From: Rhynchonema sp. JSB1_4
Lineage: Eukaryota; Nematoda; Chromadorea; Monhysterida; Xyalidae
Reading direction: 5' to 3'
Length of the DNA: 64,000 nucleotides
Assembly (NCBI GenBank): GCA_030248065.1
Contig: JASAMV010007796.1
Coordinates: 38,792 to 102,791, forward strand
The notes under the pieces are model-generated. The model was not told the DNA's origin. It searched no databases and saw only the letters and a list, made by a program, of their open reading frames with translations. How positions within the stretch are numbered: the first letter of the stretch is position 1; every line of letters begins with the position of its first letter. A program made the position numbers and the translations under genes. Positions 48,301 to 58,125 of the stretch are shown in pieces.

Positions 48301-51300
48301 AGCAGCAGTTCTTCTTGTCTCACGAAATTTTGGCTTCGGAATGCTTGTCGTGATGACATGAGTTTGACCAGCTCTCAGACGATCGTTACGTTATTCGCAT
48401 TTTGGTGCTTTTTACAATTCATACATTGATTCAGATTAAACATCTCAAATAGCGTCCGAAAATAATGTAGTGACCGACAGAGCGTTTGCGCCCATGTTTT
48501 TGCTGAATCCGGCCAGCATATGCTTTTACAGCCGGTGATGTCAATGTCGACTCATGAGCAACAACAACACCAAACGACACACAGTCATCAATTGCCGCGC
48601 ATTGCCCCGGCACCGGCCAAATTCAGCACTGTCGCCGCCCCGGCCACGTCTGGCTCGCAACAACAGTCGGTGCGATCACCGGATCACGTGACCGCAACAA
48701 CCACGTCGACTTTGGTGCACGCGTCCGGGGTGGTCAAATCGTGTACATCGAGCAGTGCCGCAGTGGGCGCGAGTCAAATGAATAAGTCGAACGGCAGTAA
48801 TGCAACTGGTTTGTCCTCTGGATTGGGTTGTGTGAGGGAAAGTTTGTTCGCTACCACCACCGGTACCGCGTTACCGACCGAACTTGCACGCGCAATCCGG
48901 TTTTGATTTGTCCAGTTGAACTCAACACCATGCTATTGTCATGGATGAGAATGTCCCGTTTTGAGTAATGCACGAAATAGACTGGGGTCGTTTTTTTTAT
49001 AAACGAACTGATTATAAATCCGGGTGTTCACTCACATGGGACCACCTACGTTGAAAGTATTCATTTTCCAAGCATTCAAAAACTAAGTGGAACTTGTTTG
49101 ACTCAACCAAAAAAAATTAGCTCGAATATTTATTGTGCAATCATATTAAGGCACGCGCCCGCGCGTGTGTGTTTTGATGTCGGCAAACTAAAAAGGGCAT
49201 TTTGTGACCAAAAAACCTGTTTTTGTCCAACAATGGAAAGTGAGCCAAGTTGGCAATGAAGTTAGTATGTGCCATTCTGCGCGTGCTGAACTTGTATGAT
49301 GGTTCGGTTTTCGCGTGTGTGTATGAACTTATGTGCCAAACTTATCAGATTAACTTGCCAAAGTCAATTTATTATTTCAAGACGAAAATTGATAAATTCA
49401 AGCACGGTCATGTTTTTCAACGATCACCTATTCCTGGAGAATTTTCCTCCCATTATGCTCCGTCAGTCATTCGACGACATTCTTTATGCCGGTATTCTTG
49501 TTTTTTTTTATCTTGGTTCCTGAAGACTACCATAATTTTTTGTGAAACGATCCTGGTAATGTCAAAATTTTATTTCAGGATCATTCAAGATTTATTTATC
49601 AAAATTTATCGTTCTGATTTATTTATCGTCCGCTCTCTCCAATTTTGTCAGTGGCTTTCACGAAATAAAAAATCAGCAATTCAAAAACACTAATGTGAGT
49701 GATAAAACCGGTTCGGTCACCACGAGTTGATCAACCCCAATATTTCAGGCCCACCGTTTTCGCCGACAGTAACCAGCGCGGCAAGTGTGCCAAGTGCACC
49801 CATGGTCTCCAAGCCATGCTTGGTGGGCACCGGGGCTGTGGTGTCGAGCAAACCACGACGCATGAAGAAACCAAAGATCACCAACAATAATGTGCATGTG
49901 AATACAACAACAACGGTACCCAATATTGCGCCCAAACCGCCATCCGGGTTAGGAACTTTGTAAATTTTGTTCGTTTGAGACTCTTGTAACATTTTGAGCA
50001 AAAGTGACAATCCGGTCGGCCGGCCTGGCCGTGGCCTTCCGGCCCGACATTGCCCAAAATTAAGAAAAAGGTCGTGGTTTTTCACCAAAAACCGCGTTTT
50101 TTTGTGAGGATTTGGCACTGGATTTAATCTTATTTTATTTTATTTGTTTGGAGCGGTCAATTTTGTGTCAAAAACCTTGCTTCTCAGAGCGAACTAAAAA
50201 GTCATCAGAAAAGATTGGTCAAAAAGCCGGACCTGGTCAAAAAGCCGGACCGGGCCGAGTTTTCCCACTGTCGGGCCGACCTGTCGGAGGTTGCGGGTCA
50301 ACCCGGCCCGATTGCCACCGTTGCTTCTGAGAACCTGTAATTTCGACCTGCGTCAATCCACGGAACAAAATCGGATATTACCACAGAAGGTAACACTTGC
50401 TCGAGATCCCAGTTTGACCCACCCTGACCTGACCTGATGGCAGCAAACTCTGCTGCTCGAGGAAAGACGACCACAACACAGCAATAAAGTTGCAATCACC
50501 ATTTTACAGTCTGATTGCCACATCCTTGTCCTACGACGCGACAATAACAGCAACGGCAAACGGTGGTGCTCTGCAACCACAAAATGTGGCAACGTTCACT
50601 CAGCCTCTTAGTATCAACACCGGAGGTTCGATCACGATCATTTTTACATTGTTCTTCGTTTGATGACGTTCTAGGTTTTCTGGAACAATTCCCGTGACAA
50701 AGCGAATTGTTTGGAGTTGAGCACAATTCGTTCCGGGTTTGCCGATGTTTCCTATTTGTTGGATTCGATTCTGTCAGACGAAATTGGTTTTGTCATTTTT
50801 CCACATCGACTTTTCCCTCAAACGGCTTTTTGAAGTTACTTCGTTAGTCACTAGTGAACTGGTCACGGTCACAGCAACACAATGCACTACAAATACAAAT
50901 GTTTCAGAGAGCAGCACGCTCATGGCCCCAGCAGCAATGGCAGATTTGGCACTGAAAAAATCGCCACCCGACCGGCCCCCGCCTTTGATTTTGGGCAATT
51001 TGTGCACCCCAAGTGACACGGATATTCGGGAACTATTTCAGCAGGAAGTGGCCAGAAACGCAAACAGCAAGGCAAAGGTGCTTACGCATGAGATCGGGGG
51101 ATACATTATACAGGTTGGTCAAGTCATTGGTCATTTTGCTCATTTTCAATTTTCTGGTTGTCTTCACCCAATTTCAAAGTTTTTTGTTCCAAATTGTGCG
51201 TGTGCAATTCACAATTCGTTCATATCGCAAATGGTCAGTAACTTAGGATCTCCCAAATCCATCTGCGGCTAGTTGGGCGAATACTGTCGCATCTTGAGCT

Positions 51301-54300
51301 GAAAAATCCAAAAAAACACTAATTTTGTAGGAGTCGACCGAACCGTTCGCGGTCAACCCGTATCCGTACGGTTACGATGACTACATTCCGGAAGAGGCGT
51401 TCGCCGAGTACACCGTTGACGGCAAACTCACGCAGAGCACCATCAGACAACCGCCGGTGCTCGTGCCACGTTAGTTTCGTTTTATAAAAAAATTGTTTTG
51501 ACCTTAAAAACTTTGCAACTAGTGCAAGATCCACCATCCTCTTCATGTTGATACAGGCGGGGGAGGAGTGTGCAAGCCTTTTTTTGTTCTGCACACAAAA
51601 TGTTTCTCCGCCAGAATAAGCGAAAAGTGGCCAAGCACAATGTGGTCAACCAACCTTGAATTTGAGAACAGAAACGTATAAATTTATGAGGCCTCATCAC
51701 AATACTTTATAATATTCTATAATTTTGTTTTCGAAATGATTCCATAAAATCAACATTGCAGAAATCTCGCCAACGGGCAGTTGTAGTACGAGCAAACACT
51801 CACCCAAAAGTGATATCACCGCGCCATCACCACAGAAGGGTGCCAAGGGTAAGACATCACCCAAACCCTCACCCACACCCGTCGTTCAAGCGCAGGCTGT
51901 GACGGTGACCAAACAGCAGAAACAGCCGGGTAGAGGACGCGATAAGCGCGGCAGTACTGGTCAGTTTGACTTGCTATTTATACTTATTTGTTTCCTCCAG
52001 TGCTTGAGACAAACAGCTGACGCTAACAGTGTGAATAAAGATGTCGGTTATGCTCGTTTCGTCCTGCTTTTCACAGTCGTATGGTGGTGTACCAGGGCAT
52101 CGTCGGTGCGAATGAATAAAAAAGTTTGGAGCCACCAGGACCAGGTTGAGCAGAGCACTGTCATTTTTCCCTAATGCATCTGGCCATAAACTGCGTCTTG
52201 AACAACCACGAACCATGAGAAGTTTGTGTTACACGCACCGCAATCAGAGCAAGACCATCGTGGTAATTTTCAGCTTCCAAGTCCAAAAAGCCGACACCAC
52301 CAATGTCAGTGCCCGATGCAAACACTTCCATTGAATCTACGCAAAGCGAACCACCGCACAAAAGTCCGCCAAATATTTCGCCGAATGTGCTACGAATCAG
52401 ACGGTCTGATCCGCCCATGATAATGCCTCCCTGTGAGGCGGCACTTGAAGATCAACCCGATGATGATTCAATGACGGGTGAGGGTGAAGCGGAATTCTCG
52501 CGCAAAGAGCCGACCAAATGGACGGTATGTTTTAGTTTTTGCGCTTTTCAGTAAGATTTCGTTTCACAAAATTCGGATTTGAAATTTCGACTGGCTCATT
52601 CATTATTTACATTGAATACATTCGCACCTGAACACCAGAAACAGATACGGTCACGAAAATGAAAAGATTTTTCGGTAATTCAGAGATTCGTTTCTAAAGC
52701 TATAGGTAAGCTTTCAGGCATACTTTGGAACAAACACAGTTGCAGGAGATCAAAATAGGGGTGGTAGAAAAGAATCGATACGGGTTAAAAACTCAGTAAC
52801 ATCGAAATTGTACAAAAATCAGAAATCGAGAAGAGATTGCTATTCTCGTGAAAGTACCAGTGCCAAACCGTAAAAATTTACAAAATAATGATAACTGGCT
52901 GACCCTGTGCGAACTAGGTACTTGAATACAACCGAAGCCCTGCACTCAAGTTGGTTCACCACACACAGATAAAAAGAATTTTAGTTCCGATTATTCGATC
53001 CGTTGGAGCGTTGCGTTTTCACTTGGTCACACCTTTTTGTCTGTGTTGTGGGACCACTCACATTGCGTGCAACCGGGCCACAAAGCACGACAGTGTCTTA
53101 CAAAGAAATGCCTGATCGTTTCGTGTATGTACAACAAAAACAGTTGTGTCAAACACCATAATCGGTCCAGTAGTATGGTTTTATAATCGATCACTTGACT
53201 TTTTGTGCTCGGCTTTTCCAGATTTACTGGTTTTGTTACTTATTTCGACCAGCGCAAAGTTGTCTGAGAAAGAAACAAGTGACATAAGTAAATCTCGAAA
53301 GTCGCAAATGCAAAAGTCACATGACCAAGACAAAACCGGATCCGATTAGCGTGTTTGACACGGGCCACCACGATTGTGCACGAATCTCAAACATCAATAG
53401 TTCACATGTGGTGGTACTCATCCGGTGCGTGCGATGGTATGTAGCCCTGATCCCAATTGATCACCCCCTCAGCGTACATGTACGTGTGACCGTCGTTAGT
53501 GCACACCGTGACCGACACACGAGCCGACGTGGGACTGCCCGGCGGCGAGAATTCGGGGTGCTAGAATGAAGGAACGGACTTGCTTCAGATCTGTTTGGTT
53601 TGATTGGATGCGTGAGGGGTGGGGTCGAAAATCCCGGAAAAAAAATCCCGAAAAAAAATCCCGAAAAATAAAAATCCCGAAAAAAAATCCCGAAAAGCAA
53701 AAATCCCGAAAAATGAAATTGAGGAAAAATACAAAGTTTAAGGTGCAGAAAGGGGTATTCATGTAGTTGGAGTCCATAATTTGGGCAATGGATCAGTTTG
53801 GGACTCAAGATATTGAAATTCTCGTACGGTCATGTCTTCCTGGCTGGCAGCCTAAGCCTAAGCCTAACCCTGAACGAAGGCCTGGACGTTGTATTTTTGT
53901 GGATAGTTCCTTTACGTGGACAGGTCTTCCTGGCTGGCAGCCTAAGCCTAAGCCTAAGCCTGAAAGAAAGCCTGAGCATGTGTGTTTTTATTGATGTTTC
54001 CTTCGTATGAACAGGTCTTCCTGGGTGGCAGCCTAAGCCTAAGCCTAATCCTGAATGCAAGCCTGAGCACCAACTACATGAATGCCAACTTCTGACAAAA
54101 AAATTTGGTCAATTTCTACACCTGTTTATTTTTTCGGGATTTTTCGTTTCGGGATTTTTTTTCGGGATTTTCGACGGCCACCTGCGTGACTCTGACTGAA
54201 CTGTCGTGCTTGCTGGATTAATGCGAATGCGTGGGATTCTGTGATGAGAAGTGAGAGAAAATATCTCAAATGTGGGAAAGCCTGAATAGTTTTGCGACTT

Positions 54301-57300
54301 GGCAGACACCTGTGACGTAACTGCACAATTCATACATAGTTTGTCTTGAATTGATTTGAACAGTTGGAAAAAGAGATCACCAAATGGCACTGACCATTTT
54401 CTCATGGCATCGGTCGTGGTCGTGGTAGGCGGGCGGGCTGTCGAACACGAAGTGCGCGTCGGGTTCGGCCAGACGCACCGGTGGTGGGATGGGCGTGGAA
54501 CTGAGCGGGTACTGGTACTGAAACGAGTTTGACGCAACACGTTTACCTGCCTTTCGCGCGACCACCGCCGCATGGAGACCGATGGGCGTATTGTGGTGAC
54601 TGAGCGTGGTCTCTGATGTTGAACAGTGCATTGTTGGGCTAAAACTGATGCTATATGCGCATGTCGTGCCCGCTAGTTGAGTGCTCAATGTACGTGCATC
54701 TTGCTATCAGGGCTGCTCAATTATGCATTGCAAATACAACATACCTGTGTAGGTAACTTGCGCATACGACATTAGCATTAGCCCACTCCTATGACATACT
54801 GGCAGACAGTGCTGCACGAACTACAGCACAAGCGAGGTGATAGGCATTGGATGACGCGCACACAAGAAAACTGACCGACCTGGTACTGCCATTGTGTATC
54901 CGGCTGGTGACGATCGAATTTCTGGTCGAAAGCGCACGCGGCCTGCTTCTTCTGTCTCGCCTTCTCCGCACGCTCGGCACGCTGCTTCTGGCGCGCTTGC
55001 ATCTGCTTCTGGAATATGTGTGGGGGAATTTTTCATGGCCGGAGCGAGAGGGCTCGGTTGCACACAATCTATCTACACTACCTTCTTCATGGATCTTTCT
55101 GACAGATATACAGTATACCTTGGTCAGGCAACCAAACCATTTGACTTATTGCTATCATGCCCATCGTCAGTGGTGTTGTTGTATGAGCAAAATGACCGCA
55201 ACCTAACCTAACCATCATAACATTATGCTGTGAAAACACCCCGTAAATGTACAGAGCGGTAGAAAGCCAGAAACATGCAGTCACCCACGTATTCTTTCGA
55301 CATTCGCACTCGGAATCGTTTGAAACATTCGACCCACAAGCAGCCACACATGGCCAGGTCGATGATTGGGTCGATTAGCATATTATTTTCGTTGATTCGG
55401 CACCTTTTCTATCGTAATTTGTGTCTGTAACCCTCACAAATGAAATTTGAGCATTTTTTGCCGGTTTTCCTGGCGGCGCCACGATTTTGGAATGAGCCAG
55501 CAGATTTTGGCAAATGAGCCAGAATTTCACTAAACCAATGCTAAAATTAACAATGAAGCACTAAATGAGCCAGTAGCTTTTGGGCAAATGAGACAGTCTG
55601 TCATTATTAATAAACCCTGAGTCTGAGTACGCAGTGAAAGAGTTTATGACTGAAACCGGCTGGGCATATTTCCAAAAAAACAGATACCCAGTTTATTCTG
55701 CATTGAATGAAACACATGACTTTGTGTAATCAACGGAACAAGTTCTAGATAAGGTCCGCGCGTGCCGCTCTGTGGCCTAAATGTTTGGTACAAAACGCAG
55801 CTTGATGTGGAATTCTGGGTGTAACCTGGCTTAAGTTCTTGATGGTTGTGTTTTGTGTTGGCTTGATTTGAACAGAACATTTGTCATAAATGTGTCTACA
55901 TTTATAATGTAGCAACATCCATCCTGACAAGGGTCAGTTTTGGTACATCGTGAAGAAAGGGTTGTGTTGATAATGGACCATACACAACATAAAGCAGCGT
56001 GTAATACGATTTTGCACATATCACTTTCTGCTTTACATCACCGAGATTGTTTTGACTGATAAGCGCAAGTCGCCTGACTGTGTCATGGCATGGGTGTTTA
56101 CGGACTGTTCTGGTCTATTTGCTGCGTCTTTGTCAATATGTGGGTACAAAAGGCGCCTTGTAAAGCAAAATGCCTGACCCGGCCGGCACCACAAATTTTG
56201 TGAAGCATCGCGCAGTATCTACGACTAAATCTAGTGTGTTTGTTGTCTGGTGAACATGAATAACAAATTCAAACATGCGATGTGAATCAGTCAGATTCCA
56301 TGTGCGTTCCGCGCGCTTTTGAATATTCAAAATGTTGAGAAAGGAAACAAGCATTGTACATGTAGATAGAAACAACGACATTGACAAGAAAAATGTGCGT
56401 GAATCACATAAGCAAAAACAACGGAATTTTTCAAATTCTTCAGAAAATTGAGATTTTGTCCATATTTTTTGTGCTACGTACGTCCAAACTCAGATTTTAA
56501 CCTCTCATCTTTAAGTGCCACACAAATAGTGAAAGTTAGCGACCCAACTGTGTTGATAAACAGCCCTATTGCTCACACTCAGTGCACCAATGTAGTTCCT
56601 GGTCCGGAGGGGGAGATAGCGGACCCCCCCCCCCCGTTTTTTTCGGAGGGGGAGATAGTGTACCCCCGAGGGGGGAAGGGGGAAGACCCAAATTCGGGAA
56701 AAAGTCACTTTTTGAGGGAGAAAATTTGACCTATTTTGCCCCTTTTTTGAAAAATTCTTCGTAAAAAGGGTATTTTGGCAACTTTTGAGAACATTGACCT
56801 GAAAATCACACATTTTGGGCCTAAAAATGCCTATTTTAGGTCTAAAAATGGCCATTTTAGGCAACAATTGGGGGAGATAGTGTACCCGGAGGAGGAGATA
56901 GGGGGATGGTGTACCACCCGAGGGGGAGATAGCGTACCCGGGGGGGGGCCCTCCTCCCCCCCCCAGGAACTACACTGCAGTGCACTGAATTCTGCAGTTT
57001 CAAAATCATCCCAATTAGGGCGTGAGCGAAATTTCGAAATTTTCAAATTCACGGTGCAGCCTCTGTGCGCGCAATGGCTCACATCACAGTGCTTCGTACA
57101 CATTTTCAAAACCAACCTATGTATATCAACCAAAACCGTTGTGAACAAGCTAAGTCGATTTTATGACGGTCAAAGAGAACACAACAAAGCATGAAGTGAC
57201 CTGTGAGAGCTCAAATTCAGTCGCGTAGCCAGCCACACTCCTATACATTGCAGGTGGATGACGTATGCGCGTGGGTACAGTCGCTTGGCGGTGCAGTGGC

Positions 57301-57478
57301 GCCCACGGCAGACATGTTCAGGCAACAGGAAATAGACGGCAGCGCACTCATGTTGTTGACTGATGATCACTTGTTGAGGTCGATGGGACTCAAATTGGGA
57401 CCGGCTGTCAAGCTGTGCGCTGCGTTGAAACAGTTGAAACCGGCGGATGAAGCTGAGGCAGGGGATTATGTGGAGTAG
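45398..57478 (+). CDS. PHC: Polyhomeotic/PHC-like Polycomb protein (SAM domain, no FCS finger seen)
   Basis: Coding exons, all AG/GT with matching phases: 45398-45545 (acceptor at 45356), 45653-45777, 46221-46367, 46564-46691, 47080-47272, 47567-47712, 48008-48119, 48532-48808, 49749-49947, 50510-50625, 50908-51113, 51331-51469, 51762-51959, 52274-52524, 57254-57478. The total is 2610 nt, 869 aa. The N-terminal two thirds is Ser/Thr/Pro/Gln-rich (SSSEQPSQSQSQQQQPIPI), as in Polyhomeotic. Exons 50908-51469 give KVLTHEIGGYIIQESTEPFAV, matching the HD1 motif LTHVIEGFVIQEGAEPFPV of human PHC1. The last two exons join as PTKWT-VDDVCAWVQSLGG and continue RQQEIDGSALMLLTDDHLL and MGLKLGPAVKLCAAL, the SAM domain that polymerises in PRC1. 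The FCS zinc finger expected between HD1 and SAM is missing; a basic QPGRGRDKRGS stretch lies there. Start: ATG at 45398 (second ATG next); upstream in-frame codons are open to the acceptor, so an earlier start is possible. Confidence 0.9.
53617..54182. mobile_element. TIR element, family M (566 bp), with a telomere-like tandem core
   Basis: Inverted ends built of GTCGAAAATCCCG and repeated AAAATCCCG / CGGGATTTT. The flanks TGCGTGAG (53609-53616) and TGCGTGAC (54183-54190) match 7/8. Three tandem units of about 90-92 bp start GTCTTCCTGG(C/G)TGGCAG at about 53832, 53924 and 54014, each with several GCCTAA hexamers. It lies in the last PHC intron. Confidence 0.65.
54377..55381 (-). CDS. Small gene nested in the PHC intron; hydrophobic N-terminus, PPAY motif
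   Basis: Three exons on the opposite strand to PHC: 55381-55289 (31 codons), 55008-54880 (43 codons) and 54517-54377 (46 codons plus TGA), all phase 0, giving 120 aa. Exon 1 reads MLIDPIIDLAMCGCLWVECF then a basic FKRFRVRMSKEY, which looks like a membrane segment followed by a cytoplasmic charged stretch. Exon 2 is a coiled-coil-like KQMQARQKQRAERAEKARQ plus QPDTQWQYQ. Exon 3 is YQYPLSSTPIPPPVRL ... FDSPPAYHDHDRC. PPAY fits the PPxY ligand for WW domains (NEDD4-type ligases). I do not recognise a family; small membrane adaptors with PPxY tails are the nearest type. Exons 2 and 3 are well supported. Exon 1 (donor GTGGGT) and an end at 54377 rather than a further exon are less sure. Confidence 0.55.
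55490..57253. other. Rest of the last PHC intron
   Basis: About four copies of an AATGAGCCAG string occur at 55492-55595. No gene is recognised from 55600 to 56579. Element A (56588-56977) is listed separately; the remainder up to the SAM acceptor is unremarkable. Confidence 0.4.
56588..56977. mobile_element. Family A hAT-type MITE, intact (390 bp)
   Basis: Left end CAATGTAGTTCCTGG, right end CCAGGAACTACACTG. Perfect 8-bp duplication CAGTGCAC at 56580-56587 and 56978-56985. The internal motif GGGGGAGATAGTGTACCC is repeated. The cleanest copy of the family in the window; no ORF. Confidence 0.88.
57254..57478 (+). CDS. PHC: PHC terminal exon: SAM domain
   Basis: 74 codons plus TAG. The SAM helices are visible as VDDVCAWVQSLGG, MFRQQEIDGSALMLLTDD, HLLRSMGLKLGPAVKL and CAALKQL; the family signature is QEIDGxALLLLxxxHLxxxMGxKLGPALK. 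It follows a 4.7 kb intron (52525-57253) that holds another gene and two transposons. Confidence 0.93.
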   Translation: MDDVCAWVQSLGGAVAPTADMFRQQEIDGSALMLLTDDHLLRSMGLKLGPAVKLCAALKQLKPADEAEAGDYVE

Positions 57479-58125
57479 GAAAGGGTACTGGCAAGAGATT
57501 GCCCGATTCTCGCATCGAACCTTTTTTGTTATCCTGCAAATATAAATATAAACATGATGAAATTCGAAATGTTTTGTGGCGCTCGGTTCTTATTCTTCTG
57601 CATAATGATGCCGCTTTTTGTTTTTTTTCGTTTTTCATTCAGTACTTAAACGATTGTTACAATTTTTATAATCATATTTCTTGCTATTGAGCGTTTCGCA
57701 TTTCAAATGCCAACTTTTGTCGTTCAAATGTTTATAAAACAAAAGTGTCACAGTTGTGTGTTTCATTATTTCCAAGTTTTATTTTTTTTATTCTTTGGGC
57801 AGCGTTTCAAACTATTCTTGCGATAAATCATTTCTTTTTTCCGGCTTCATCTTTGTATAAAACCTTGCGGTAATTTTACTATCATTCATAAACAAGTTTT
57901 AATCGATCAAATACATCACAGATCAAAATAATAAAAATACATCATACTATGTCATACCAAGATATCACAACATACTGTCATTCTAAATAAATAAATTAAT
58001 CTAAATAAATATCAAAACAATAATATTGCATAAATAAAACAGAGTGATCAAATGCCAAGACAGTGTAATCAAAGCAGCAATCAAGTCGAAAAGTAATAAA
58101 TCAACAATGTTGTCAAAAAATAATA
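57479..58125. other. Convergent 3' ends of PHC and the LACT-type gene
   Basis: This 647-bp gap holds both 3' UTRs. Plus-strand AATAAA-like signals occur around 57985-58035. On the minus strand, AATAAAA is read from the TTTTATT runs near 57778-57793. No coding sequence. Confidence 0.55.

Noticed and set aside
51540..51660. Frame reading AFFCSAHKMFLRQNKRK in a PHC intron, at the place where an FCS finger would be
   Set aside because: No CxxC half upstream, a stop just before it, no acceptor/donor that keeps frame; most likely chance.
53832..54066. GCCTAA tracts considered as an interstitial telomere array
   Set aside because: Only two or three hexamers per unit, embedded in a longer 90-bp repeat; not a telomere tract.
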